Shown here one piece after another: positions 1 through 8,705 of a DNA stretch of 32,219 bases. The notes beneath the pieces were generated by a model. That model was given only the letters and a program-made list of their open reading frames with translations, was not told where the DNA came from and did no database searches. The position numbers were made by a program, and so were the translations under genes. Each line of letters begins with the position of its first letter. The first letter of the stretch is position 1. Location: assembly GCA_021154285.1 (NCBI GenBank), contig JAJKIV010000178.1:1-32219 (forward strand), given 5' to 3'. The DNA is from Gemmatimonas sp. (lineage in GTDB: Bacteria > Gemmatimonadota > Gemmatimonadetes > Gemmatimonadales > Gemmatimonadaceae).

Positions 1-110
1 CCCTTCCCCATCGACGAGCCGATCTCCGGCAGGCGCTTCGCGCCAAAGAGCAGGAGCACGACAACGAGGATGAGGAGGATCTCCATGAACCCCATGTTCC
101 CGAAATTCAT
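1..110 (-). CDS. tatA: Twin-arginine translocase subunit TatA/TatE family (partial, C-terminus beyond window edge)
   Basis: Reverse complement of 1-110 translates MNFGNMGFMEILLILVVVLLLFGAKRLPEIGSSMGKG: short N-terminal TM helix followed by the FGxKRLPEIG hinge typical of TatA. Confidence 0.9.
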   Translation of the reverse strand, partial: MNFGNMGFMEILLILVVVLLLFGAKRLPEIGSSMGK

Positions 111-118
111 ATCGTCTC

Positions 119-400
119 CTAGAACAGCGACCGTGCGATGAGGTAGGCGATCAACACGCCAACAAGACTCAGAAGTGATACGTCCAACGCTATCGGTCCG
201 ATGGCGAATTTCAAGATAACGAGATCGATGGGCAGTGGGCCAACTGAAGGTGTCACGCCCGTGGTCAGGAACTCCTTCACCGCGCCAACCGGGAGGAATT
301 TGCGGGCGAACTGTGTCATGAAGCCGCCAACGATGAAGCCGATGGCCAATATTACACCGTGAAATAGGGGTCGGTGCCGCGAAGAGTTCCGGGTCGCCAT
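119..400 (-). CDS. Small membrane protein, DUF4321-like
   Basis: 93-aa ORF with two hydrophobic segments; spacing and C-terminal TM pattern resemble DUF4321 proteins. ATG at 398-400 abuts the stop of the upstream gene. Confidence 0.6.
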   Translation of the reverse strand: MATRNSSRHRPLFHGVILAIGFIVGGFMTQFARKFLPVGAVKEFLTTGVTPSVGPLPIDLVILKFAIGPIALDVSLLSLVGVLIAYLIARSLF

Positions 401-1404
401 TATGACCGCCGATCCATGACGTAGCCAATCGACTCCGCGAGGGAGCTCCGGTACGCGCTCTCGGGGAGCTCCGCCAAGGCCTCTTCGGCCTGCTGGGCGA
501 ACTCCTCGCCCCGGCGGCGGGCATACTCCAGCCCACCCTCATCCCGGACGATGTCGACGACCTCGGCGATGAGGCCGTCGTCGGGGTCAGGGTTCGCGAA
601 CAGCGCGTCGACGCGTCGTCGTGCGGCCGCGGGCATCTTTCGGAGCGCGAAGATCAGCGGGAGCGTGACCTTATGTTCCCGAAGGTCGAGACCGGTTGGC
701 TTCCCGATGGTCTCCTGGGCCTCTGTATAGTCCAGGAGATCATCGGCTACCTGAAACGCCATCCCGAGACGCTGCCCGAATCGCCTCAGCGCATTCCGGT
801 AACGCTGCGCGCCACACAACGACCCGACCTCGCACGCGGCGGCGAATAGCGACGCCGTCTTCGACTCGATCAGCGTGTCGTAGTCATCCTCGGAGAACGC
901 CAGCGCATCGAGGGCCGCAAGCTGTCGCATTTCTCCGAGCGTGAGCGCGTTCGAGGCGTGGGTGAACACCGCGAGGGGCTCCATGTCGCCGAGCCGGACG
1001 AGGTCCGACAATGCTCGCGAATAGAGGAAGTCGCCCATGATCACCGACACCTGATGACTGAACAGGGCGTTGATCGTTGGACGGCCGCGCCGCATGACCG
1101 AGTGGTCGACGGCGTCGTCGTGCACCAGCGTGGCCAGGTGAATGAGCTCCGCCACCGCGGCAAGCGTGGTCGCACGCGGCTCGGGTGACCCGACCACGTT
1201 GCTCGACAGGAGCAGGAGCGTGGGGCGCACCATCTTGCCCTTTGCCAGCAGCAGGTGCGCGTTGACGTCCGAGACGAGCGGATTGTCGGTGGCGACAATG
1301 CGCCACATCTCGTCGATCACTTCGCGCAGACCCTCCTGCACGGGGGTCTGGATCTGCCGGAGTGTATCGGCCGGTGATAGTGAGCTGTTGGCTCGTGCGG
1401 TCAA
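400..1404 (-). CDS. Polyprenyl synthetase family protein (all-trans polyprenyl diphosphate synthase)
   Basis: 334 aa with both Asp-rich motifs region (LVHDDAVDHS; FQVADDLLDYT) and GKPTGLDLREHKVTLPLI. Apparent TTG start overlapping the upstream stop (TTGA). Confidence 0.9.
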   Translation of the reverse strand: MTARANSSLSPADTLRQIQTPVQEGLREVIDEMWRIVATDNPLVSDVNAHLLLAKGKMVRPTLLLLSSNVVGSPEPRATTLAAVAELIHLATLVHDDAVDHSVMRRGRPTINALFSHQVSVIMGDFLYSRALSDLVRLGDMEPLAVFTHASNALTLGEMRQLAALDALAFSEDDYDTLIESKTASLFAAACEVGSLCGAQRYRNALRRFGQRLGMAFQVADDLLDYTEAQETIGKPTGLDLREHKVTLPLIFALRKMPAAARRRVDALFANPDPDDGLIAEVVDIVRDEGGLEYARRRGEEFAQQAEEALAELPESAYRSSLAESIGYVMDRRS

Positions 1405-4400
1405 GTCGCCTTCCGTTCGATCGCCCTGATTCGGTCCGCCACGTCGCGAAACTCGATGTCGACGGCAAATACCCGTTGATAATAATCGAGGGCGTCTCGG
1501 TTCCTGCTCAATGCCTCGGTCGCCCTGCCTAGAAGGTAAAGCACGCCGACGAGATGATGGTCATCTCCGTCGCCGATCGCTATGGCCCGGGACAGGACGG
1601 ATGCAGCCACCTGGAACTGATCCTTCTCGACGAAGCATTGGCCGAGGGCTTCGTAGGCGCGCACCCGGTTCGTTTGCCCGCGGAGGGCCTTCTGGAACTC
1701 CGCGACCGCCTCGTCGATGAGGCCCATCTCCTTATACGCGACGCCGAGATCGTAGTGGCTCTCGAAATCCTCCTCGTCCACGTTGTCGGCGACACCCTGC
1801 TTGAACCGCTTGAGCATCTCCTGGAAGTCCGCCTCCTCGTCGCCGGTGGGAGGCTTTTCGTCGGCCACCATGCGCGTGGACTTCGGGCTCTCGTCCTCGC
1901 GTAGCCAGTCACCCAGGTCGATAAAGTCACCGTTCGTTGCAGCACTGCGATCGAGCGGCGCCGGCTTGTACGGCTGCGCTGGCGCGGCCGTGCCGTTCGA
2001 GGCGCGCGCCGCGTTGGACGGCGTCGGTAACGGCGCGCGGTGCGAATCGCGCGCTGGAGTCGCCGGCACCGCGGGCGCGCGGACTTCCGACATGTGCGCC
2101 GCCGCGGGGATGGCGGCAATCGCACCGGAGCCCTGCGGCGGCGACATCGACGAGACGGATTCCACCGCGGCCTGCGCGCGCGCGTCTTCCGGTGCGAGCT
2201 CGAGGACCCGCTGGTACACGGCGCGCGCTTTCCGCTCTTCACCCGACCTGAATAGCGCATCGCCGAGCTCGAGATACGCGTCGATGAGCTTCGCCCGATC
2301 GTTGGAGCGAAACGCGAGCTCGACTCGCTTCTGATGGTGCCGAGTCGAGTCGGGAGTCAGGCGAATCAGCTCGTCGATGATCGTGAGCGCGCGTTCCAGA
2401 TCACCGATGCGCTCCAGCTCAGCGGCCACCTGCTCGAGCTTCTGCACGCCATTGGGACGGTCACCCGCTTCCAGCATACGCTCGGCCTCCGCGCGCTGAA
2501 TCTCCCATTCGGCGCGATGCTCGGCGGGTGGCTCGTGCGCGGCAGGCGGCGCCTGGCGCGGCTCGACGGAAGCTGTCGTGGCAACTTCGGAGTCCGCCGC
2601 GTGCAAAGGGAGGATCGCGGTGCCCACTACCGACGTGGGCGCCTGTTCCACAGGCGCCGGCGCCTCGATCAGATCATCGATCGGAACGTCGATCGGTCCG
2701 TCCGCGCGCGACGCGGCGTCCGCCACCGACGCCGCAACCGTCTCGGGTTCTGCGACCGGAGGCGTCGTCGCGGCGTCGACGTCATCAACGCCGGGGGTAG
2801 ATGGGCCGGCAAGGAGCATGTCGTCGATGCTTGCGGCGATCGTCGAGCTCACCGACTCGTCCACCCCGGCTGCCAGCGACTCCGCTCCGTGCAGGTCGAA
2901 GTCGAGCCGGTCGTCGCGACCGGACGGCGCCAGGCCCAACGAGCCGCCCGGCTCGGGCTCACCGAACATCAAGTCCTTCGTGGACCCGCCGACGGCATCC
3001 AGATCGAGTACGTCCAGTCCGCCGTTGAGCGACGCGTCGACGCCTAACGCGGACGCGAGATCGCCGCCCGACGTCACGTCGTCGGCCGACGGCAGTGACA
3101 TGTCGCGCAGATCGAACGACGGAAACGAAACGTCGTTGTCGAGCGACAGCAATGGGACGGCGTCCATCGCGTCGCCGTCACTCCTCGGCGGCGACCGGAA
3201 GTCGAAGAAATCGCCACCGTCCGGCTCCATAGGTGCCGTGAAGTCGGCGGCCAGATCGCCGTAGTCCACGGCGAGCGACGGGCCCGCGACGTAGGCGGGT
3301 GTCTCAACGGTGAGCTCCGCGTGAGCGGGCTCCGGATCCGGAACGGCCACCTCGTCGGCGGGCTCGGACAGGTCGAGCGCGGCGACGTCGTGGCTCGCGA
3401 TGGCTGCTGCGGGTTCCGCGGCAACGGCAAAGTCGACCGGCTCACTCGAGGCAAGCTGGCCCGTCATCGCCATTGCATCGACGTCGAATCCTCCTATTTC
3501 GTCGGCGCTCGGCAATTCGTGGCCAATGTCCAGCAGCGGAATCGCGACCGACGATTCATCGTTAGGCGCCGCGAGCTCGAGCGGATCGGCGAGGGCGACC
3601 TCCTGTCCCTTCATCGGCGTGTCGGCCTGATCCTCAAGCGTGAGCAGGACGAGGTCCGGATCGCTCACCTGGCGGCCAGGCGGCGTGGCGACCCGCGGCG
3701 GTGCCGGCGCAGCGGCCGCGGGGGCGGGCGCTGTTGGCGCGCTTCGCGCCGGCGTCGGTGCCGGCTTTGCTGGCCGCGCGGTGTCCTCGTACGATGTGTC
3801 GAGGAAGATGAGGTCCGACGATTTCTGTGTTCGATACGCGCCGGACTTGCGTGGCACAGCCTCCGGATCGATCGACTTCATGCGATCGACCGTCGCGCGG
3901 GCTTCGGCCATGCGTCCTTCACTATCGAGCTTGTCGTGCAGTTTCTGCAGCTGCTCCAGGGCTTCGTCCTGGCGGTTCTCCTTCGTCAGCTGCTCGGCGA
4001 GCATCAGCCGAATGTCGTCCTGATCCGGGCAGAGATCGGCGAACTCCTTCAGCGCACGAAACGCCTCGTCGATCTGCCCGGTCTTCTGCATCCGGTCGGC
4101 GTACTCGAGGAAGTTCTTTTTCGCGTCGCTCTTGAAGCCTTTCGTCGCGCTGATCTTCCCGAGCTTGTAGTAGATGGACGCCCGCCCCGGAGCCTGTCGC
4201 AGCACGCGGTTGCAGAGCGCGATGGCGTTGTTGTGGAAGCCGCGCTCGGCGTAGAGGTCGACGGCCTTTTCGAAGTACGCCAGTGCGTCGGACGAGCTTC
4301 CGGTGCGCAGCATCAGGTCACCGACGCGGTTGTACACCGAGATATCCGCGTCGTCGAGCGATCCCTCGCTTTCCTGAAGGAATTGCACGTACGCCGCGAC

Positions 4401-4469
4401 GGCCTTGTCGAACTGTTTCTTCTGCTCCAGTTCGATGGCTTTCTTCTTCAGCTTCGCTGCGTTCGACAT
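1401..4469 (-). CDS. Tetratricopeptide repeat protein with long low-complexity acidic/Pro-Ala central region
   Basis: 1022-aa ORF; TPR-like repeats at N-terminus (DDADISVYNRVGDLMLRTGSSSDALAYFEKAVDLYAERG) and C-terminus (HYDLGVAYKEMGLIDEAVAEFQKAL), separated by about 400 aa of D/E/A/P-rich sequence. Confidence 0.85.
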   Translation of the reverse strand: MSNAAKLKKKAIELEQKKQFDKAVAAYVQFLQESEGSLDDADISVYNRVGDLMLRTGSSSDALAYFEKAVDLYAERGFHNNAIALCNRVLRQAPGRASIYYKLGKISATKGFKSDAKKNFLEYADRMQKTGQIDEAFRALKEFADLCPDQDDIRLMLAEQLTKENRQDEALEQLQKLHDKLDSEGRMAEARATVDRMKSIDPEAVPRKSGAYRTQKSSDLIFLDTSYEDTARPAKPAPTPARSAPTAPAPAAAAPAPPRVATPPGRQVSDPDLVLLTLEDQADTPMKGQEVALADPLELAAPNDESSVAIPLLDIGHELPSADEIGGFDVDAMAMTGQLASSEPVDFAVAAEPAAAIASHDVAALDLSEPADEVAVPDPEPAHAELTVETPAYVAGPSLAVDYGDLAADFTAPMEPDGGDFFDFRSPPRSDGDAMDAVPLLSLDNDVSFPSFDLRDMSLPSADDVTSGGDLASALGVDASLNGGLDVLDLDAVGGSTKDLMFGEPEPGGSLGLAPSGRDDRLDFDLHGAESLAAGVDESVSSTIAASIDDMLLAGPSTPGVDDVDAATTPPVAEPETVAASVADAASRADGPIDVPIDDLIEAPAPVEQAPTSVVGTAILPLHAADSEVATTASVEPRQAPPAAHEPPAEHRAEWEIQRAEAERMLEAGDRPNGVQKLEQVAAELERIGDLERALTIIDELIRLTPDSTRHHQKRVELAFRSNDRAKLIDAYLELGDALFRSGEERKARAVYQRVLELAPEDARAQAAVESVSSMSPPQGSGAIAAIPAAAHMSEVRAPAVPATPARDSHRAPLPTPSNAARASNGTAAPAQPYKPAPLDRSAATNGDFIDLGDWLREDESPKSTRMVADEKPPTGDEEADFQEMLKRFKQGVADNVDEEDFESHYDLGVAYKEMGLIDEAVAEFQKALRGQTNRVRAYEALGQCFVEKDQFQVAASVLSRAIAIGDGDDHHLVGVLYLLGRATEALSRNRDALDYYQRVFAVDIEFRDVADRIRAIERKAT

Positions 4470-5908
4470 CAGCGCGTGGAAGTCATTCGGTCAATGCCTT
4501 GCGCGAGGGCGCGCCCCTGATGGTACGGGACGATATCGCGGCTCGATGGATGACAGAGTCGCCCTCGCACCCACGTGGCAGCGCATCGGTTGTCGCCGTA
4601 CCAGTAGGGCAGCTCACGGACATCGTCGGCAGCGAACAGCGCGAGATCGGCGGAAAAGTCCGGCGCGATCTGGCCCACCTCATCCGCGAGTGACAACGCG
4701 GCCGCGCCATTCACCGTCGACGCGACGACCGATTCCGCAACGCTCATCCGAAGCTGACTGACGCCGAGGGTCATGACGAGCGGGAAGTTCGTCGTCGGCG
4801 ACGTGCCGGGATTGAAGTCGGTGGCCAACGCCACGGCGGCGCCGGCGTCGACGAGCGCGCGGGCGGGCGCCTGCTTTTCCTTTCCGAGGAAGAGCATCGT
4901 TCCGGGAAGCAGCGTGGCAACTGTAGTGGATGCGGCGAGCACGCGGATTCCCGTTTCGGAGATGGCTGCGAGGTGGTCGGCTGACGTGGCCCCGATCTCC
5001 GCGGCGAGCTCGGCTCCGCCTGACGCCCGAAGCTCGTCGGCGTGGAGTTTGAGCCCCAACCCGGCGGACCGTGCGGCAGTGAGAATCGTTCTCGACTCGT
5101 CGATCGTGAACACACCCGGTTCGCAGAACACGTCCGCGAAACGGGCAAGCCCCGCCGACGAAACGGCGGGGAGCATCGTAGAGACGAGCAAGCGAACGTA
5201 TTCGGAACGTCCGTCCCGTATCTCGCGGAATTCGAGGGGGATTTCGTGTGCGCCAAGCCACGTTGGAACCAGGCGCATGGGGAGAATCTCACCAAGCCTG
5301 CGGATCACGCGGAGCGATTTCAGCTCGTCGTCGGGAGTGAGGCCGTAGCCGGACTTTACCTCGACGGTCGTGACGCCGTGGGCCGCGAGGCGCCTCAGGC
5401 GAGGAATTGCAAGGTCGAGCAGGTCGTCTTCCGACCGGCCGCGAAGGTCGCGCACGGACGAATGGATCCCTCCCCCGCGCCGAGCGATCTCCATGTAATC
5501 GAGGCCTGACGCTCGGAGCTCCTGCTCCTCGTACCGTGGCTTGCCGAAGATCGCGTGGGTGTGCGAGTCGACGAGGCCCGGGGTCAGCACGCCCCGCTGG
5601 CAATCGATCCGGGTTGCGTGCGGATATCGGCGATCCAGCTCGGCTTGCGGCCCGATCTCGACGATCCGCTCGCCGTCTACCGCGACGGCGACGCCGGTCA
5701 CAATGCCGGCGTCATTCATCTCACGCCCGCGTCGGGCCCTCGGCGGACCAGCGCACGTCACCACCTGAGAGGCGTTGATGAACAGTAGACGGGAGACGGG
5801 AGACGGGAGGCGGGAGACGCCAACCCCGGAGACGTCCCCCTCGGGGAGAGACGCATCCCGACGGCTTTCCGTCTCCCGTCTCCCGTCTCCCGTCTCCCGC
5901 CCTGTCAC
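4469..5908 (-). CDS. hutI: Imidazolonepropionase
   Basis: GVLTPGLVDSHTHAIFG metal-binding motif, LKLHADEL, ATDFNPGTSPTTNFPLVMTL. The N-terminal about 40 codons are encoded by an inverted heptamer repeat, so the true start is uncertain. Confidence 0.93.
   Translation of the reverse strand: MTGRETGDGRRETESRRDASLPEGDVSGVGVSRLPSPVSRLLFINASQVVTCAGPPRARRGREMNDAGIVTGVAVAVDGERIVEIGPQAELDRRYPHATRIDCQRGVLTPGLVDSHTHAIFGKPRYEEQELRASGLDYMEIARRGGGIHSSVRDLRGRSEDDLLDLAIPRLRRLAAHGVTTVEVKSGYGLTPDDELKSLRVIRRLGEILPMRLVPTWLGAHEIPLEFREIRDGRSEYVRLLVSTMLPAVSSAGLARFADVFCEPGVFTIDESRTILTAARSAGLGLKLHADELRASGGAELAAEIGATSADHLAAISETGIRVLAASTTVATLLPGTMLFLGKEKQAPARALVDAGAAVALATDFNPGTSPTTNFPLVMTLGVSQLRMSVAESVVASTVNGAAALSLADEVGQIAPDFSADLALFAADDVRELPYWYGDNRCAATWVRGRLCHPSSRDIVPYHQGRALAQGIDRMTSTR
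5788..5901. repeat. Heptamer-based inverted repeat element A (GGGAGAC type)
   Basis: Left arm 5788-5819 GACGGGAGACGGGAGACGGGAGGCGGGAGACG and right arm 5870-5901 are reverse complementary at 30 of 32 positions by hand alignment, with a 50-nt spacer. Confidence 0.95.
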
Positions 5909-6876
5909 GCCATCACATCCCTAACGCGAGACAGCTGCAGCGGCGCCTGCGCCTCACCGCGGCAGGCGTAATAGCAGGCGTTGCAGTCGATCGGTTTGTA
6001 GTCGCGGAACTCCGTCCAGTGAAAGTCAACCGGGAAGTCCGGGCACCGTTTTACGTGTCCCGTCGGATCGATGTGAATGGTACGGAGCCCCGCCTGACAC
6101 GGCTCCTTCATCTCGCCGCGCACATAACGCGGAATCTGCTCGATGTAGTAGTCCGAGTTCGTGATGACGCCGCGTTTGCGCCGCTTGAACGCCAGCAGGT
6201 CGGCCACCACTTGATCGATCGCCGAGAGCTGTTCGTCGCGGACGAGATGGTCCTTGTTGCCGTTCTTCGAGTCCGTGTACACGCTGTAATTCACGCCGCA
6301 GCCCAGCTCCGCGGCGCGATGCGCTATCGGCAGGATCTGATCGAGGTTGTCGTCTTTGATCACCGAGTTGAATCGGATGGAATCGATCCCACGCTCGCGC
6401 ATGATCGCGGCGTTCCGGAAGATCTTCGCCGTCAACCCGGGGATGCCGCGCGCCGTGTCGTGTCGGCCATCGAGGTAATCGAGCGAGATGTTGAACTGAT
6501 TGATGCCGGCTTGCCAGAGCGACCAGGCGCGATCGGGAGTCAACATCCCGCCGTGCGTGATCATGGCGATGTACTTGATCCGAATCGCCTGGCTGACGGC
6601 GGCGACGATGTCCTCGAGGTCGCGCCGAAGCGTCGGCTCGCCGCCGGTGAACGTCACCATCATTGGGTTGAAGAACCGCGCCGCGTCGGCAAAGCTCTTC
6701 AACTCGTGGTCCTTCGCCTCGGCAGGAGTCTTCCAGTAATCGCAGAAGCCGCAGCGCGCGTTGCAGCGCATCGTGACTTCGAAGTGGACGAGCACCGGGC
6801 GACGGCGCGCGGTCAGCCACGCATACTTCGCGAGGAACAGCGGAACGTGATAGGGCTTGAACCGAGCCGAAAGCAT
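5905..6876 (-). CDS. Radical SAM protein with C-terminal Cys cluster (SPASM/twitch-like)
   Basis: CNARCGFCDYW (CxxxCxxC), TFTGGEPTLRRDL; C-terminal EPCQAG...KRCPDFP...CNACYYACRG cysteines. Start chosen at ATG 6876 (MLSARFKPYHVPLFLAK); the ORF is open upstream into repeat sequence. Confidence 0.9.
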   Translation of the reverse strand: MLSARFKPYHVPLFLAKYAWLTARRRPVLVHFEVTMRCNARCGFCDYWKTPAEAKDHELKSFADAARFFNPMMVTFTGGEPTLRRDLEDIVAAVSQAIRIKYIAMITHGGMLTPDRAWSLWQAGINQFNISLDYLDGRHDTARGIPGLTAKIFRNAAIMRERGIDSIRFNSVIKDDNLDQILPIAHRAAELGCGVNYSVYTDSKNGNKDHLVRDEQLSAIDQVVADLLAFKRRKRGVITNSDYYIEQIPRYVRGEMKEPCQAGLRTIHIDPTGHVKRCPDFPVDFHWTEFRDYKPIDCNACYYACRGEAQAPLQLSRVRDVMA

Positions 6877-6884
6877 GTCAGTGC

Positions 6885-7000
6885 GGGAACAGGGAACCGA
6901 ATTGGGAACTGGGAACTGACGACGGGCCACCATGCCCGATGGGCCCGACAAGGCTCACGTCATAATCCGTTCCCTGTGCCCTGTTGCCCGTTCCCTGCCC
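6885..7000. repeat. Heptamer-based inverted repeat element B (GGGAACN type)
   Basis: Left arm 6885-6917 GGGAACAGGGAACCGAATTGGGAACTGGGAACT; right arm 6968-7000, reverse complement GGGCAGGGAACGGGCAACAGGGCACAGGGAACG. Imperfectly complementary; inner CGGGCC/GGCCCG stem at 6923-6928/6942-6947. Confidence 0.85.
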
Positions 7001-8705
7001 GCCCGCGGTCATCCACCATCGGCAGGTGGATGTGCTCTCGCGCTGCGGTCTCGACGGCAAGCTCATAACCGGCATCAGCGTGGCGCGCGACGCCAATGCC
7101 CGGATCGTTGGTCAGCACTCGCTCGAGCCTAACGCGCATCTCGGGCGTCCCGTCCGCGACGATCACCTGCCCCGCATGCAGCGAGTTACCAATGCCGACG
7201 CCGCCGCCGTGGTGGAACGACACCCAGCTCGCCCCGCTCGCGACATTCACCAGCGCGTTGAGGATCGCCCAATCGGCGATGGCGTCGCTTCCGTCCTTCA
7301 TCGCTTCGGTCTCCCGGAATGGCGACGCCACGCTGCCCGTATCGAGGTGGTCACGGCCAATGACAATCGGCGCCGAAAGCTCGCCGCGCGCCACGAGGTC
7401 GTTGAGCGCGATGCCGAATCGCGCACGCTCACCTTGCCCCAGCCAGCAGATGCGCGCGGGCAATCCCTGGAACTGCACCGTCTCGCGCGCCATGGTGATC
7501 CATCGGCGGAGGTGTGCGTTCTCGGGGAACAATTCGAGCACCAGCTCATCAGTGCGATAGATGTCTTCGGGGTCGCCCGAGAGTGCTACCCAGCGGAACG
7601 GCCCCTTCCCTTCACAGAAGAGCGGACGGATGTACTCGGGGACGAACCCCGGGAACGCGAACGCGTAGGCCACACCGGCGTCGAACGCGACCGTGCGAAT
7701 GTTGTTTCCGTAATCGAACGTCACGGCGCCGCGACGCTGCATCTCGAGCATCGCGTTCACATGCGCGACGATCGACGCCGTTGCGCGGCGGATGTACTCC
7801 TCGGGCGCCGATCGCCGCAGTTTTCCAGCATCGGCCAGCGTCAGCCCGCTCGGCACATACCCGTTGAGCGTATCGTGCGCGCTCGTCTGATCGGTCACGA
7901 CGTCGGGCGTTACGCCACGCCTCACCAGCTCGGGTAAGATCGTCGCCGCGTTCCCAACGAGGCCAACCGAGAGCGGACGTTTGGCATCCACTGCTTCGCG
8001 GATCCACGCCAGCGCTTCATCGAGCTCGGCGGTCTTTCGATCCAGATACCGTGTGGCAAGTCGCTTATCGATTCGTGATTCGTCGACGTCCACACCGAGG
8101 AACGCCGCACCGTTCAGCGTTGCCGCGAGCGGCTGCGCTCCGCCCATCCCGCCAAGTCCGGCGGTCAGCACGAAACGGCCGGCCAGCGTTCCGTCGAAAT
8201 GCCGTTGCCCAACTGCCCCGAACGTCTCGTACGTGCCCTGCAGGATGCCCTGGCTGCCGATGTAGATCCACGACCCCGCGGTCATCTGCCCGTACATCGT
8301 GAGACCGAGACGTTCGAGCTCGCGGAATTTCTCCCACGTCGCCCACCGCCCGACGAGATTGCTGTTCGCGATCAGCACGCGGGGCGCACTCGGCTGCGTA
8401 CGAAAAACCGCCACGGGCTTTCCGCTCTGCACGAGCAGCGTCTCGTCGGCGTCCAACCGGCGCAGTGACGCGACGATCGCATCGAACGCCTCCCACGACC
8501 GTGCCGCGCGACCCGTTCCGCCGTACACGACAAGATCGTCAGGCCGCTCGGCGACGTCGGGGTCGAGGTTGTTCATCAGCATGCGCAGGGCTGCTTCCTG
8601 CTGCCAGCCCTTGCACGACAATGCTGTGCCCCGAGGCGCCCTAACGAGTCGCGCGCCGCGCGGCGTGGATTCGGTCGGTCGCGTGGCAACGGATGAAACG
8701 GTCAT
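6960..8705 (-). CDS. hutU: Urocanate hydratase (urocanase)
   Basis: Long match to urocanase ([80 protein letters not shown]). Start chosen at ATG 8705, overlapping the hutH stop as ATGA. Confidence 0.96.
   Translation of the reverse strand: MTVSSVATRPTESTPRGARLVRAPRGTALSCKGWQQEAALRMLMNNLDPDVAERPDDLVVYGGTGRAARSWEAFDAIVASLRRLDADETLLVQSGKPVAVFRTQPSAPRVLIANSNLVGRWATWEKFRELERLGLTMYGQMTAGSWIYIGSQGILQGTYETFGAVGQRHFDGTLAGRFVLTAGLGGMGGAQPLAATLNGAAFLGVDVDESRIDKRLATRYLDRKTAELDEALAWIREAVDAKRPLSVGLVGNAATILPELVRRGVTPDVVTDQTSAHDTLNGYVPSGLTLADAGKLRRSAPEEYIRRATASIVAHVNAMLEMQRRGAVTFDYGNNIRTVAFDAGVAYAFAFPGFVPEYIRPLFCEGKGPFRWVALSGDPEDIYRTDELVLELFPENAHLRRWITMARETVQFQGLPARICWLGQGERARFGIALNDLVARGELSAPIVIGRDHLDTGSVASPFRETEAMKDGSDAIADWAILNALVNVASGASWVSFHHGGGVGIGNSLHAGQVIVADGTPEMRVRLERVLTNDPGIGVARHADAGYELAVETAAREHIHLPMVDDRGRAGNGQQGTGNGL

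Noticed and set aside
3321-4520. Plus-strand ORF of 399 aa
   Set aside because: Antisense to the TPR gene, Arg-rich shadow frame.
5788-5901. Possible CRISPR array
   Set aside because: Units are only 7 nt, contiguous and inverted; no spacers of constant length and no cas genes nearby.
5788-7000. Possible composite transposon around the radical SAM gene
   Set aside because: The two flanking elements have different unit sequences, and no transposase or target-site duplication is visible; kept only as an inverted-repeat observation.
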